Shown: positions 1 through 8,104, counted from the first letter of the stretch. The stretch is DNA of 10,945 bases from an uncultured Sphingomonadaceae bacterium (GCA_938003725.1 CALKXX010000229.1:1-10945), one strand, 5' to 3'. Program-made: numbers and translations. Notes: generated by a model not told the origin, from the letters alone.

Positions 1-3000
1 CCTGTTTGAATGATTATATCATCGCCGGTTCGTACCGAGAACAGATTGTTGGAAACCGCATTGGTCCCGGTCTGGAAGATGGCGTTGCCGCCGGATTGAA
101 TGCGGATAGCGCCTGAAGAAAAGACATCACCGGTGATCGTCGCATTGAAGTTGGGATCAAAAACAACGTCATCAAAACCGGCAATGACCTCAATACCACT
201 TGCAACCAGAGTTCCTGCTCCAATTGGGATCGTTACTGGAGGGCCGGTTACAGAAGCGTCGTCCAAGGTTACATTTTCGAAGGCTTGAACATTTATGTTC
301 GTTTGCGCACGCAGATCGCTTGCCGATGCATTGGTTCCGGCACGAATGGCTATGGTGGTGCCAGCATTGATGATTGATCCGGCCATACTGTTGAAGTCTG
401 CGGCCGCGTTGGCGACAAAGCTTCCGGCCACATCCATGGATATAGTCGGCAGACTATTATTGGAGTGGCTGAACAAAATTGAACCGCCGGTGGTATCCAA
501 CAACGCATCACCGCCAACCGCGAACTGGCCATCAGCGTCAAAGGCATATTCGATATTGCCAGTCGTATTGACATTAAGGTCACCGGCAATAACTGTGGTG
601 CCGCTGGTTCCTGTCGCAAAGAACCCGCTTGTTGGGCCTGAAAGCAGGCCCAAGGCTTCTACGGTTAGACTGGCCAGAGCGATGTTGCCCGCTGGATCGA
701 TGGATGTATCGGTTAACTCTGCGCGGCCGGCACCCGCACCTCCGGCTATTGTGCCGGTTCCGCCGATGCCGTTAGCTTGCAAGAACGTATCCTGAAGCGT
801 GATGATGCCCGGGCTACCTTCCTGTACCTCCAATATCGGATTGCCGCCAATGCCGTCACCGCCATTGCCATCTGCGCCCAATGTTACGCTAAAATCCGTA
901 CCGCCTGTTCCGCCGTTGCCGCCCGTGCCATTGCCAAGCAGATTCACATCATCGCCGGTAATGGTCCCGCCCACTGCACGTAGTGTCGGGGAACCGCCCG
1001 TTCCAGAACCGCCATTACCACCATCACCAGCAATACCGCCACTGAGCATGTCTATGTCACCGCCATTGCCGCCGTTGCCGCCCGTGCCGGTAGTTGAAAT
1101 ATCAATGCTGTCAGCGTTGATGCTAAGTGTTGCACCCGTTCGCGCCACAAGTTCCGAATTTCCGCCAAATGCGTCGCCACCATTCCCGCCATCACCCGCT
1201 GTTCCGCCAGCAAAGTCACTTGCACCATCACGGCCGTTGCCGCCTGTTGCATTGGCTTCTAAAACGACAAAACCAACCGGAAGGTCGCCGTTGTTTCCGC
1301 TGACCTGTAGGCGTGATGTTCCGCCGGTCGCGATCCCGCCATCGCCGCCGCGTCCGCCAATGCCTGTATTGGACCCGCCTGTGCCGCCAAATGCGCTGGA
1401 AAACACGGATGGATCGTCGAGTTCGACGCGCACATTATTGACGTTAATTGTGGCCAATCCGCCGGTTGCATCGCCGCCTGTGCCGCCGACCAATCCGCTA
1501 CCGCCTTGACCGCCGCTGGACCTTGCATCCGCCGAGTAAACCGGGAAGCTCAAGTCTTCCTGATTGAGGTTAATGACTGCGTTTCCGGCAATTCCTGCAC
1601 CGCCATCGCCGCCTATATTATCAGCTGGACCGCCGCTAACGCCAGTATTGTCGCCGCCATCGCCGCCTATCCCCAAAGATTGGACGGTCGCGCTTGCAAA
1701 AGAAATCGTGCCAGCCGTGTTGTTCAGTGTGGCATCGCCGCCGGTACCGCTGCCGCCGGTTCCGCCGGAGCCAGAGATCACGACACCCGTGCCGTCGAAC
1801 GTGCTGTTTGAATTTCCGGCATTACCGCCATAGCCGCCAGCCGCTACCGAAACAGATTGAGCGTCAATTGTTGCTGTACCATTGAAGTCAAACAAGGCGG
1901 TGCCGCCAATGCCATTGCCGCCAGCGCCGCCGGCGCCGCCCGATGATGAACCACCTTGGCCACCCAGAACTAACGACTGAGTAGCGCCGCTTGCATTGCC
2001 CAGAGCTTCTACATTGATCTCGTTGATTGTTAGTGAACCCGATGTCCCGTTAAATGTGGCCGTACCGCCAAAACCGTCGGCCCCGTCCCCAGCCAAAGTA
2101 CCAGAGTTAACGAAACCAGAACTGCCAAAACCACCCAGACCATTGGCCGTAACGTTCAGGATATCTATCGTTGCCGCGCCGCCGTTGAGGTTAAAAGTGA
2201 CATCCCCTCCGACGCCGCTTCCACCATCACCTACAAAGCTGATCGGCGGGTTTGTGCCATCGTCAAACAAGAACGAATTGCCATCGCCGCCAAAACCATC
2301 GGAACTCACATCAACGGTGTTGCCAGTAAACGTGCCATTTTCGATGTCGAACGTGACCGAACCGGCGCGCCCAGTTCCGCCTTCAATGCGTCGAACATCT
2401 GCGGGGATATTCAGGGAACCGCTATTGATAGGATCGAACAGGCGACCTTTTGTTTCTCCAAAGAACGGGAATTCCACGCTCCCGTCGGCAGAGACAGCCA
2501 GATTGCCAAATGTAAAGTCAGCACTTGGCCCACTTATCGCGAAGACGATATCGCCACCAAGCCCATCGCCGATGTCTAGGGTATCAGTGTTGAAACTGTT
2601 ATTGCCAACCCCGCTCGCGCCCAAATTGATGTTTTCCGTAATATCAAAAGCACTATCGTTGACGTTGAATGAGATATCACCGGCAACACCCGTTCCCCCA
2701 TTATCTTCATTGCGGGTACTGGCATTGAGGGTGATTGAGGTACCGCTAATTATCGCGCTGTTGGTGGCGTTTAACGTTATGTCACCAGCGGTGATAGTAG
2801 AGCCGCCTTGGCCTCCATTGAAGTCAATTTGCGTGACCAGCTCCAGACCATCAAAGCTGAGATTGGCATTGTCGACGTTGAAGGTAATCGGGTCGGACAT
2901 GGCGGTCCCGCCGGCACCGATATTAGAGGATACGGCCTCACTATTGTCGATTATGATGTCATTGCCAATATTCAGCGTCGACCCACCGGTAATGGATAAA

Positions 3001-5345
3001 ACGGTTTCACTGCCAGAAGTATTATCCGAAATGAACAGATTGCCGCCGGTGCTAAAAGCTCCACCATTGACGACATCTAAATTGAAGCCGCCAGCTGACC
3101 CTATTTCAGCATCAAAACGAGTTGCAAAACGCGTGCTTATGCCATTGGTCACCGTTAAATCGGCGCCATCAACATTAAAATCAATCAGAGCTGCAGAGGA
3201 GACTCCAACTGTGCGCGTGCCGTCAGCATCATAGGAAGTATTTGACGTTGCGGTAGCCGAAATGTTCAGGTTTGCTAGCGAATGAGTACCGCCCAGGAAC
3301 GAAATTGTGACATCACCGGCGGTTGCATCATTGCTTTGAACCACAGCCGGGTTGCTGCCAGCTGTTCCAGTGGCCGAGCTATCGATATTAACAAAGCCGG
3401 TTGAAAAATTACCATTTTGAACATCAAGTGTCACATTGCCGGCAACGCTGTCACTACCAATTAATCCTGGGCCGTTGCCACCGATCTTTCCTGTGATTGC
3501 AGAACGAACGCCTGTAAAAAATTGTAGGTCATTGGTAATATTTACTACGCTTGATCCGCCGGAGAGCAGAAAATTGATGTCGCCGCCCTCTCCGAAACCA
3601 TTTTGTTGCTCGCCCTTTCCGCCCTGTGCATTTGCACGCAGGTTTACGCTGCCATCGACAAGAAAATCGCCACGACCATCGATGTTGATGTTGATGTCAC
3701 CAGCTGTCGCATCCTGGCCAATGCCGGTTCCGCCGTTGTTACGGATGGTGAAAAAGTCATCAGCACCCATCGCGCTGACATCAGCGGTTAAATCGCCAAA
3801 TACGATCAATCCGGTTATGACATCATCACTGAACCCAGTTTGATTGATATCAAAGTTGATTGTGCCACCCATATTGTTGGCCGAACCTGCGGTTAAAGAC
3901 ATGTTGCCGGAGGTGCCTACGGTGCCGCCTGCGGTTGCATTTATGTCGATTGTGTTGCCCGCGGTCAGATCCAAATCTTGCGTACCGACACCGCTTGCAA
4001 CGAAGACGGATCGGGTAACGTCAGCACCAGTGACGATGATATTATTGTCTGCAAACCCTTCAACCGAAGACGTAAAGTTTGTGCCCAATATATCTATATT
4101 GCCAAAGCCCCTGGGATCGACGGTTTTATCGACGCCAATTTGAGGAGAATTGATCAAGCCCTCAACCGTGACATTCGTTCCGGTCGTCAATACCACGTTG
4201 CCATTTACAATCCCAGCCGCGGCGGCGGGTGCATAGCCAATATTGCCGCGGATCAGCATGGTCAATGCCTGGTTCTTTGGCACTGCAACCATGTATATGC
4301 CTTGCGGATCCGTTAAACCGGTGGAAGAGTTTCCGCCTGTGCTGCCGGTATGTTCGATGCCGGTAGTATTTTCTGTGCCAACCGTGACTGCGATGTCGAA
4401 AAGGCCTTGATCGATCGTCAGATCGGCCTGTTCCGCGGCAACATAGGCAATGGAACCATTGGAGGTAACGCTACCCGCCTGAAGAATGCGGGGCGCCACC
4501 ATTGCCACATATTCGCTGGCGTTGATGGTTGCATTGGCGTCAATTTCTATGGCGGATTGACTACCCGCAACACCGCCAAAGCGAATTGTACCGCCTGGGG
4601 CCAATCCGCCGGTTACATCGATATCATTTGATGTAAGGACCAAGCCGCCCACATTGAAAGCGGCGCCATCGCCGACGACTATGCCGCCGGGGCTATAAAA
4701 CCAGACGTTTCCGCCTTGCGTGCCATTGTCCAATGCGTTGATTGTGCCGTTAAATTCTATCGGACGAAATACGCCTGCGCCATTGTCGGCTGGCAATATG
4801 CGATTGAGAACAGTCAGGCCGCCCGTGGTGCGAAAATTTATGGTGCGCCCGGTGGGCAATATATCGATGGCGGCGCTGGTATCGTTGACGGTTAACCGGT
4901 CCAGGGTGACCCAGTTAATGACTGTATCATTGGAGAACAGATTGACTTCGTCGACCGTCGGGCCAGGTGTGTATCCGGAAAATGCCGTCGTGGCTTGAAA
5001 AGACTGTGTGTCGGAAATCGCCCGCGCCGGATTGGGGCGAGGAAGCACATTCGCCGATTTTACGGCAAACCGCGCGGGATCACTGTTTACCGGAGAGGGA
5101 ATGCGGCCCGGTGCGGATATTCTTGGAGGATTTGGAATCGGTTCCGGAACGTTCACCGTCGCCGCATTGCGCGCCGAGAAATTCTGGATACGGGGGCTGC
5201 TCAGATTGGCTTGTGCCTGTGCCACCTGAGGGGCGGTCGCAAGCAACATTGCCGCAGCACTAATAGAACCCCCTGCCAACAAACGCAATTTGCTCGCCAT
5301 TGCCCGATTTCGACTTCGACCGGATTTTCGTGCATCGCTGGTCAT
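1..5345 (-). CDS. TpsA: giant filamentous haemagglutinin-type secreted adhesin (N-terminal part; gene continues past the left edge)
   Basis: This is the secreted partner of a two-partner secretion (type Vb) system: an exported beta-helical surface protein, probably an adhesin. The frame has no stop from its start to base 1, so 1781 residues are visible and the C-terminus is missing. The parts I translated show a basic n-region and hydrophobic signal peptide ending at AQA (about residue 44), a proline-rich linker (about 60-105), and a TPS/haemagglutination-activity domain (about 135-300). The TPS domain carries NVWFYSPGGIVVGDGA near 213, MVAPRI near 282 and SIAYVAAEQ near 298, all typical of sphingomonad members of this family. 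A long repeat region follows, with a recurring GD(I/V)TF or GGxAxF strand motif, glycine-rich from about residue 990. The start is uncertain. Five in-frame ATGs lie at 5387, 5384, 5378, 5363 and 5345. I chose 5345 because GGGGA sits 7 bases upstream, within the same AACGGGGA found before tpsB. The start at 5363 (GGAAG, 6-base spacer) is nearly as good. Sure of the family; ligand unknown. Confidence 0.93.
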   Translation of the reverse strand, partial: MTSDARKSGRSRNRAMASKLRLLAGGSISAAAMLLATAPQVAQAQANLSSPRIQNFSARNAATVNVPEPIPNPPRISAPGRIPSPVNSDPARFAVKSANVLPRPNPARAISDTQSFQATTAFSGYTPGPTVDEVNLFSNDTVINWVTLDRLTVNDTSAAIDILPTGRTINFRTTGGLTVLNRILPADNGAGVFRPIEFNGTINALDNGTQGGNVWFYSPGGIVVGDGAAFNVGGLVLTSNDIDVTGGLAPGGTIRFGGVAGSQSAIEIDANATINASEYVAMVAPRILQAGSVTSNGSIAYVAAEQADLTIDQGLFDIAVTVGTENTTGIEHTGSTGGNSSTGLTDPQGIYMVAVPKNQALTMLIRGNIGYAPAAAAGIVNGNVVLTTGTNVTVEGLINSPQIGVDKTVDPRGFGNIDILGTNFTSSVEGFADNNIIVTGADVTRSVFVASGVGTQDLDLTAGNTIDINATAGGTVGTSGNMSLTAGSANNMGGTINFDINQTGFSDDVITGLIVFGDLTADVSAMGADDFFTIRNNGGTGIGQDATAGDININIDGRGDFLVDGSVNLRANAQGGKGEQQNGFGEGGDINFLLSGGSSVVNITNDLQFFTGVRSAITGKIGGNGPGLIGSDSVAGNVTLDVQNGNFSTGFVNIDSSATGTAGSNPAVVQSNDATAGDVTISFLGGTHSLANLNISATATSNTSYDADGTRTVGVSSAALIDFNVDGADLTVTNGISTRFATRFDAEIGSAGGFNLDVVNGGAFSTGGNLFISDNTSGSETVLSITGGSTLNIGNDIIIDNSEAVSSNIGAGGTAMSDPITFNVDNANLSFDGLELVTQIDFNGGQGGSTITAGDITLNATNSAIISGTSITLNASTRNEDNGGTGVAGDISFNVNDSAFDITENINLGASGVGNNSFNTDTLDIGDGLGGDIVFAISGPSADFTFGNLAVSADGSVEFPFFGETKGRLFDPINSGSLNIPADVRRIEGGTGRAGSVTFDIENGTFTGNTVDVSSDGFGGDGNSFLFDDGTNPPISFVGDGGSGVGGDVTFNLNGGAATIDILNVTANGLGGFGSSGFVNSGTLAGDGADGFGGTATFNGTSGSLTINEINVEALGNASGATQSLVLGGQGGSSSGGAGGAGGNGIGGTALFDFNGTATIDAQSVSVAAGGYGGNAGNSNSTFDGTGVVISGSGGTGGSGTGGDATLNNTAGTISFASATVQSLGIGGDGGDNTGVSGGPADNIGGDGGAGIAGNAVINLNQEDLSFPVYSADARSSGGQGGSGLVGGTGGDATGGLATINVNNVRVELDDPSVFSSAFGGTGGSNTGIGGRGGDGGIATGGTSRLQVSGNNGDLPVGFVVLEANATGGNGRDGASDFAGGTAGDGGNGGDAFGGNSELVARTGATLSINADSIDISTTGTGGNGGNGGDIDMLSGGIAGDGGNGGSGTGGSPTLRAVGGTITGDDVNLLGNGTGGNGGTGGTDFSVTLGADGNGGDGIGGNPILEVQEGSPGIITLQDTFLQANGIGGTGTIAGGAGAGRAELTDTSIDPAGNIALASLTVEALGLLSGPTSGFFATGTSGTTVIAGDLNVNTTGNIEYAFDADGQFAVGGDALLDTTGGSILFSHSNNSLPTISMDVAGSFVANAAADFNSMAGSIINAGTTIAIRAGTNASASDLRAQTNINVQAFENVTLDDASVTGPPVTIPIGAGTLVASGIEVIAGFDDVVFDPNFNATITGDVFSSGAIRIQSGGNAIFQTGTNAVSNNLFSVRTGDDIIIQT
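690..2400 (-). repeat. Glycine-rich tandem protein repeats within TpsA (about 12 units)
   Basis: Within the TpsA frame a unit of about 39-56 residues recurs. A glycine-rich linker (GGxGG, GGNGGT, GGAGGAGG) is followed by GG-x-(A/V/S/P)-x-(L/F/I), a polar turn, a second short strand rich in I and V, and then (A/S)xGxGGxGG. Aligning the strand anchor by hand puts copies at about 2357, 2201, 2060, 1898, 1733, 1580, 1454, 1316, 1157, 989, 839 and 722. All are in the same frame. Copies are diverged in protein and more so in DNA, although one 20-base stretch is identical at 910-929 and 1069-1088. The pattern suits successive rungs of a beta-solenoid with flexible glycine loops. That structural reading is inference. 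Confidence 0.8.
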
Positions 5346-5352
5346 CTTATTG

Positions 5353-5357
5353 TCCCC
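5353..5357 (-). promoter_or_regulatory. Candidate ribosome binding site of tpsA
   Basis: GGGGA lies 7 bases before the ATG at 5345 and is part of AACGGGGA, the same 8-mer that precedes the tpsB start. A perfect GGAGG exists at 5404-5408 inside the end of tpsB, but it is 16 bases from the first possible ATG (5387), longer than usual. It might still help to load ribosomes for coupled translation. Confidence 0.45.
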
Positions 5358-5397
5358 GTTCATACTCTTCTTCCGCATTGCCATCATTGCCGCGCGT

Positions 5398-7206
5398 TTA
5401 ACGCCTCCAAGGTGCCAATTGAATCGTCAGCGTCAAAAGTGCTCTGGCGCTGTCCCGCCGCTGTTGAAATCCAGCGCGTTTTAGTGGCGCAACCGCCACA
5501 AGATCCAAGCTGGCCTGACGCCCGATAGTCGCCCGGATACCGCCGCCTGCAGAATATAGTTTCTGTGGATCCCCTGGAAAATTCTTGTTCCAGACGGCCA
5601 TCGCGTCGAAAAATATATAGGGTTGCCATGCGATGCCATTCGGCGATTCTGGCACTAGCGAGCCATAGCTCACTTCCGTTTGCAGGCCATATCCGCTGTC
5701 ACCGATAATCGTTCCGGGATCATAGCCTCGCCCGGTAGTATAATTGCCGCCCGAAATTTCTTCATAGGCGAACAGCGCGTCCGGCGAATATTGGAAACGC
5801 GGTTTCAATGTAAAGGCTAGCCAAGGGGTCGGACGATAATCAATTTTCGCTTCTCCCCGGACGACAAATGCCGTCGGATCACCGTCTGCGCGCGTGGGTT
5901 GTTCCCCAAAGGGGATGATAGGATTGGCGCCGGAACATCTAGTGAAATTTGGCCCGCATCCGTCACTGGCCCCGAAGACGCTTAATCCCTGACGAAACTC
6001 CAGTGAGCCATAAATGCCCCATTTAGGTTCAAAGGCTGAATATCCGCCACGGCCTGAAATGCTGTGCGGATCCGTTTGGCTAAAATCCATCCTCGCATAG
6101 GCAATGCCCAGCTTGTCCAGGTTGGTGGGGGTACCCAAGAACTCCGTGCTTTGATCAATATATTCAAAACCAACGGTACCGAACAGGTTGCGCGATTGTT
6201 CGCGAATAAACGGATAGGTCGCATAGGCGCCTGCCACCAGCGTTTCTGATTCAATGCGCAGGCCGCCACCGATATCGGGTTGTGTCCATGCGTAGGTAAA
6301 ATTGCCACCCAGTTTCAGGCCTTCGCCACCCAATCTGAATTCATGTGCCGCCTGAATGACTTGTTGTTCGTGGAAGTCTGCCGTGGAGAATATACTAACT
6401 ATGGTTTCATCACCCATGCCGGTTAGTCCATTGAACCGCACCCTTGCCAAACCGCCGAAACGCCCAACTTCTTCTGAACCGAAATTCTGGATATTGACGT
6501 CTGCATAAATCGGTGTTCGGGTAACGTTAAACTCACCGATGACTTCGCCGGGCTTGCCGCCACTTTCCGCGGAAGCCGGTCGCAAGGCCAACCGAACATC
6601 CAAGCCAGGAATATCTCGGGCAAGGAGCAGATAGCGTTCGGCAACCTCAATATTGAACACCGGCTCGTTGGTTAGTTTCTCGATATATTGTTTCAACAAC
6701 TTTTCGGAAGGCCCGGCATCGCCGCGGACCTGTACCGATGTCATCCGTGCCATCAGGATATCGAATTTCACATTGCCGCTTTCAATCGTCTGGGGCGGCA
6801 CTTGAACAGCGGCCAGATAACCTGCTCCGCGCAAAATTGTCGCTGCGCGATCGCGAATTTCGCAAACCACCGCGACCGGCACCTCCTGTCCTACATATCC
6901 GCTATAGGATGAGCGCAGAATATTGCTGTCGACAACGCTCAAACCCGAAAAATCAACCGAGTTCAGCGTGAATTTTATATCTGCAAATTCCGGACCCGCC
7001 AAAGGGCAGGGCGCGCGTTCAATATCGCCTTCAACAGTAACCGCTTGGGTTCTGCCTTTCAGGGTTTCGTCGATCAGTCCGCGTTGTAATTCATCGCGCG
7101 TGGGCGCGGCTGCAGATGATTGCGCTAAGGCAGGGGCGCTAAAACATAGCGCCGCCGCTGACGTACCGAATAAAATCAATTTTTTTGTTGCGCGCGCTCG
7201 CGACAT
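5398..7206 (-). CDS. TpsB: ShlB/FhaC/HecB-type outer-membrane transporter of the two-partner system
   Basis: A 602-residue outer-membrane pore of the Omp85 superfamily that recognises the TPS domain of its TpsA partner in the periplasm and threads it to the cell surface. A signal peptide ends at ALA-Q (residue 28). Residues about 65-230 form the POTRA region, with the tell-tale GAGYLAAVQVPPQ at 127-139 and GNVKFDI near 144. From about 231 onward come alternating strands of the 16-strand barrel. The conserved RGY motif of the L6 loop is visible as GRGYDPGTIIGDSG (492-505), and length is normal for the family. The start is supported by GGGGA 5 bases upstream. The protein ends in APWRR: most barrel proteins end in an aromatic residue, so the two trailing arginines are unusual. 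It lies directly upstream of tpsA, stopping about 50 bases before the chosen tpsA start, the usual order for such pairs. Family assignment is firm; its cargo is inferred from adjacency. Confidence 0.95.
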   Translation of the reverse strand: MSRARATKKLILFGTSAAALCFSAPALAQSSAAAPTRDELQRGLIDETLKGRTQAVTVEGDIERAPCPLAGPEFADIKFTLNSVDFSGLSVVDSNILRSSYSGYVGQEVPVAVVCEIRDRAATILRGAGYLAAVQVPPQTIESGNVKFDILMARMTSVQVRGDAGPSEKLLKQYIEKLTNEPVFNIEVAERYLLLARDIPGLDVRLALRPASAESGGKPGEVIGEFNVTRTPIYADVNIQNFGSEEVGRFGGLARVRFNGLTGMGDETIVSIFSTADFHEQQVIQAAHEFRLGGEGLKLGGNFTYAWTQPDIGGGLRIESETLVAGAYATYPFIREQSRNLFGTVGFEYIDQSTEFLGTPTNLDKLGIAYARMDFSQTDPHSISGRGGYSAFEPKWGIYGSLEFRQGLSVFGASDGCGPNFTRCSGANPIIPFGEQPTRADGDPTAFVVRGEAKIDYRPTPWLAFTLKPRFQYSPDALFAYEEISGGNYTTGRGYDPGTIIGDSGYGLQTEVSYGSLVPESPNGIAWQPYIFFDAMAVWNKNFPGDPQKLYSAGGGIRATIGRQASLDLVAVAPLKRAGFQQRRDSARALLTLTIQLAPWRR

Positions 7207-7211
7207 AGTAA

Positions 7212-7216
7212 TCCCC
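7212..7216 (-). promoter_or_regulatory. Ribosome binding site of tpsB
   Basis: GGGGA lies 5 bases before the ATG at 7206. It is the only purine-rich stretch suitably placed, and it supports this start, which is also followed at once by a well-formed signal peptide. Confidence 0.6.
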
Positions 7217-7246
7217 GTTTTCGATATTACCAGCGCGACCCTTTTT

Positions 7247-7261
7247 GGAATACCGTATCCC
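7247..7261 (-). promoter_or_regulatory. Operator-like palindrome upstream of tpsB
   Basis: On the minus strand GGGATAC-G-GTATTCC is a 15-base dyad with arms of 7, six of which match and one of which would be a G-T pair. With a one-base centre it is a poor RNA hairpin but a plausible binding site for a dimeric regulator. It lies at or just after the start point predicted from the neighbouring candidate promoter. No known consensus is claimed. Confidence 0.3.
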
Positions 7262-7267
7262 TGTTTA

Positions 7268-7300
7268 ATTATATCTGTTTGGCGGCCCTCATTCCGTCAA
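7268..7300 (-). promoter_or_regulatory. Possible sigma-70-type promoter for tpsB-tpsA
   Basis: In the only intergenic gap of the window the minus strand carries TTGACG (7300-7295) and a perfect TATAAT (7273-7268). The spacer is 21 bases, longer than the usual 16-18, so the pair may be weak, dependent on an activator, or accidental. If used, transcription would start near 7261, leaving a leader of about 55 bases before tpsB. No terminator-like hairpin followed by a T run was seen between the FecR-like gene and this site, so read-through from the upstream genes is also likely. Confidence 0.35.
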
Positions 7301-7318
7301 ATAGATATTAGTTGCTTA

Positions 7319-8104
7319 TCAACCTTGATCGCCCTCCGCTGATGATCCGTCGTCTAGTGTCTGCACCAGTAAATCAAGCTGACTCTGACAATCATTTGCT
7401 ATCAAGGCTACTGCAGCTTCATCCAAATCCTTTGGAGCGGTAGGAAGCATGACAAAATTGACTTCGACCGATTTCTGTACATTTGAACCGATCACTTGGT
7501 AACGCGCGCCATTTGCCAGCGGTGCGTCGGCCGTTGGCCATCGCTTCAGCGAGCTGCCCTTGCGCCATGCTACTTCCGTCACCGATCCGTTTGTCGGCTC
7601 TACGATCGTGGCAGTTGCATTTCCAGTATAGTCCGGACGCCACAGCACCAGCGTCCTGGGGTTTGCGACGCAAAACTTCCCGCCTTTGGTGACATCCAGA
7701 AACCATAGATTTGGGTTTTTCGGTGCCTCTACTGCGGCGGGCGCGCCCACGCTTCTAACTGCTCCCGTTCTTGCCCGGCTGGCACCGCGATTGTTGATAA
7801 AGCTCGCTAGGCGCGTGGTGCTGGTTGTCGAGCTGGCACGCCGGTTGAGTGAAAATGTGCCGGGCCCACGCAAAACGCGCGTTCCAGATTTACCCAATAT
7901 GGTCACGCGATCCTGTTTCTTGAGCGAAATCGTCGCGTTATTGGCCAGTTTCTTGCCGGCTGGATAGGATTTTGCCGAGGGTCCAGTGGAGCGAACCACC
8001 ATATTTTGTGCCACAGCAGCACCGCTAACTCCCACGAGCAACAATGTTCCGATAACGGCTTTCCCGAAGCGAGAGGCCAGTTTTCCTGTTCTAACCGAGT
8101 GCAT
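7319..8104 (-). CDS. Secreted FecR-like protein of unknown function
   Basis: A 261-residue exported protein. A basic start and hydrophobic stretch (about 14-31) end at AVA-Q near residue 32, a normal signal peptide. Residues about 35-85, with VTILGKSGTRVLRGPGTFSL at 67-86, resemble the periplasmic FecR-type domain (a hydrophobic strand, then a G-x-G-x-F turn). A low-complexity Ser/Thr/Arg segment follows (about 88-120), then a second region (130-220) with two tryptophans close to hydrophobic strands. The tail is acidic. Two cysteines (145 and 239) could pair in the periplasm. It lacks the cytoplasmic anti-sigma domain of true FecR, so it is not a FecR regulator in the classical sense. I chose the ATG at 8104 because GGAG lies 6 bases upstream; an ATG at 8116 would add four residues. 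The gene overlaps the cyclase end by 14 bases, which suggests a joint periplasmic role, perhaps as a partner of the CHASE2 sensor. The function is not recognised with confidence. Confidence 0.75.
   Translation of the reverse strand: MHSVRTGKLASRFGKAVIGTLLLVGVSGAAVAQNMVVRSTGPSAKSYPAGKKLANNATISLKKQDRVTILGKSGTRVLRGPGTFSLNRRASSTTSTTRLASFINNRGASRARTGAVRSVGAPAAVEAPKNPNLWFLDVTKGGKFCVANPRTLVLWRPDYTGNATATIVEPTNGSVTEVAWRKGSSLKRWPTADAPLANGARYQVIGSNVQKSVEVNFVMLPTAPKDLDEAAVALIANDCQSQLDLLVQTLDDGSSAEGDQG

Noticed and set aside
840..2000. CRISPR-like or DNA-level tandem repeats rich in GCCGCC
   Set aside because: The repeated bases encode GGxGG in frame. Spacing varies (39-56 codons), copies are imperfect, and there are no conserved direct repeats with equal-length spacers.
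1996..3234. A 412-codon plus-strand ORF, and similar long proline-rich plus-strand ORFs at 295-795, 799-1509 and 3436-3843
   Set aside because: They are all in the one plus frame that mirrors the tpsA codons. Gly and Asn codons of tpsA read as Pro-rich sequence on the other strand. They have no recognisable domain, and the tpsA frame is open throughout with convincing family motifs.
5384..5629. Small minus-strand ORF in another frame over the tpsB end
   Set aside because: It overlaps tpsB entirely in a different frame, shows no domain, and tpsB continues with normal barrel strands there.
7171..7200. A-run on the minus strand (T7 on the plus strand) near the start of tpsB as a terminator or programmed frameshift site
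   Set aside because: It encodes the Lys-Lys of the signal peptide n-region, has no hairpin in front of it, and the frame continues normally. Phase variation by slippage is conceivable, but seven bases is short.
7319..8104. FecR-like protein as a classical sigma-factor regulator of a TonB receptor
   Set aside because: It begins with a cleavable signal peptide and lacks a cytoplasmic anti-sigma domain. No ECF sigma factor or TonB-dependent receptor gene is in the window.
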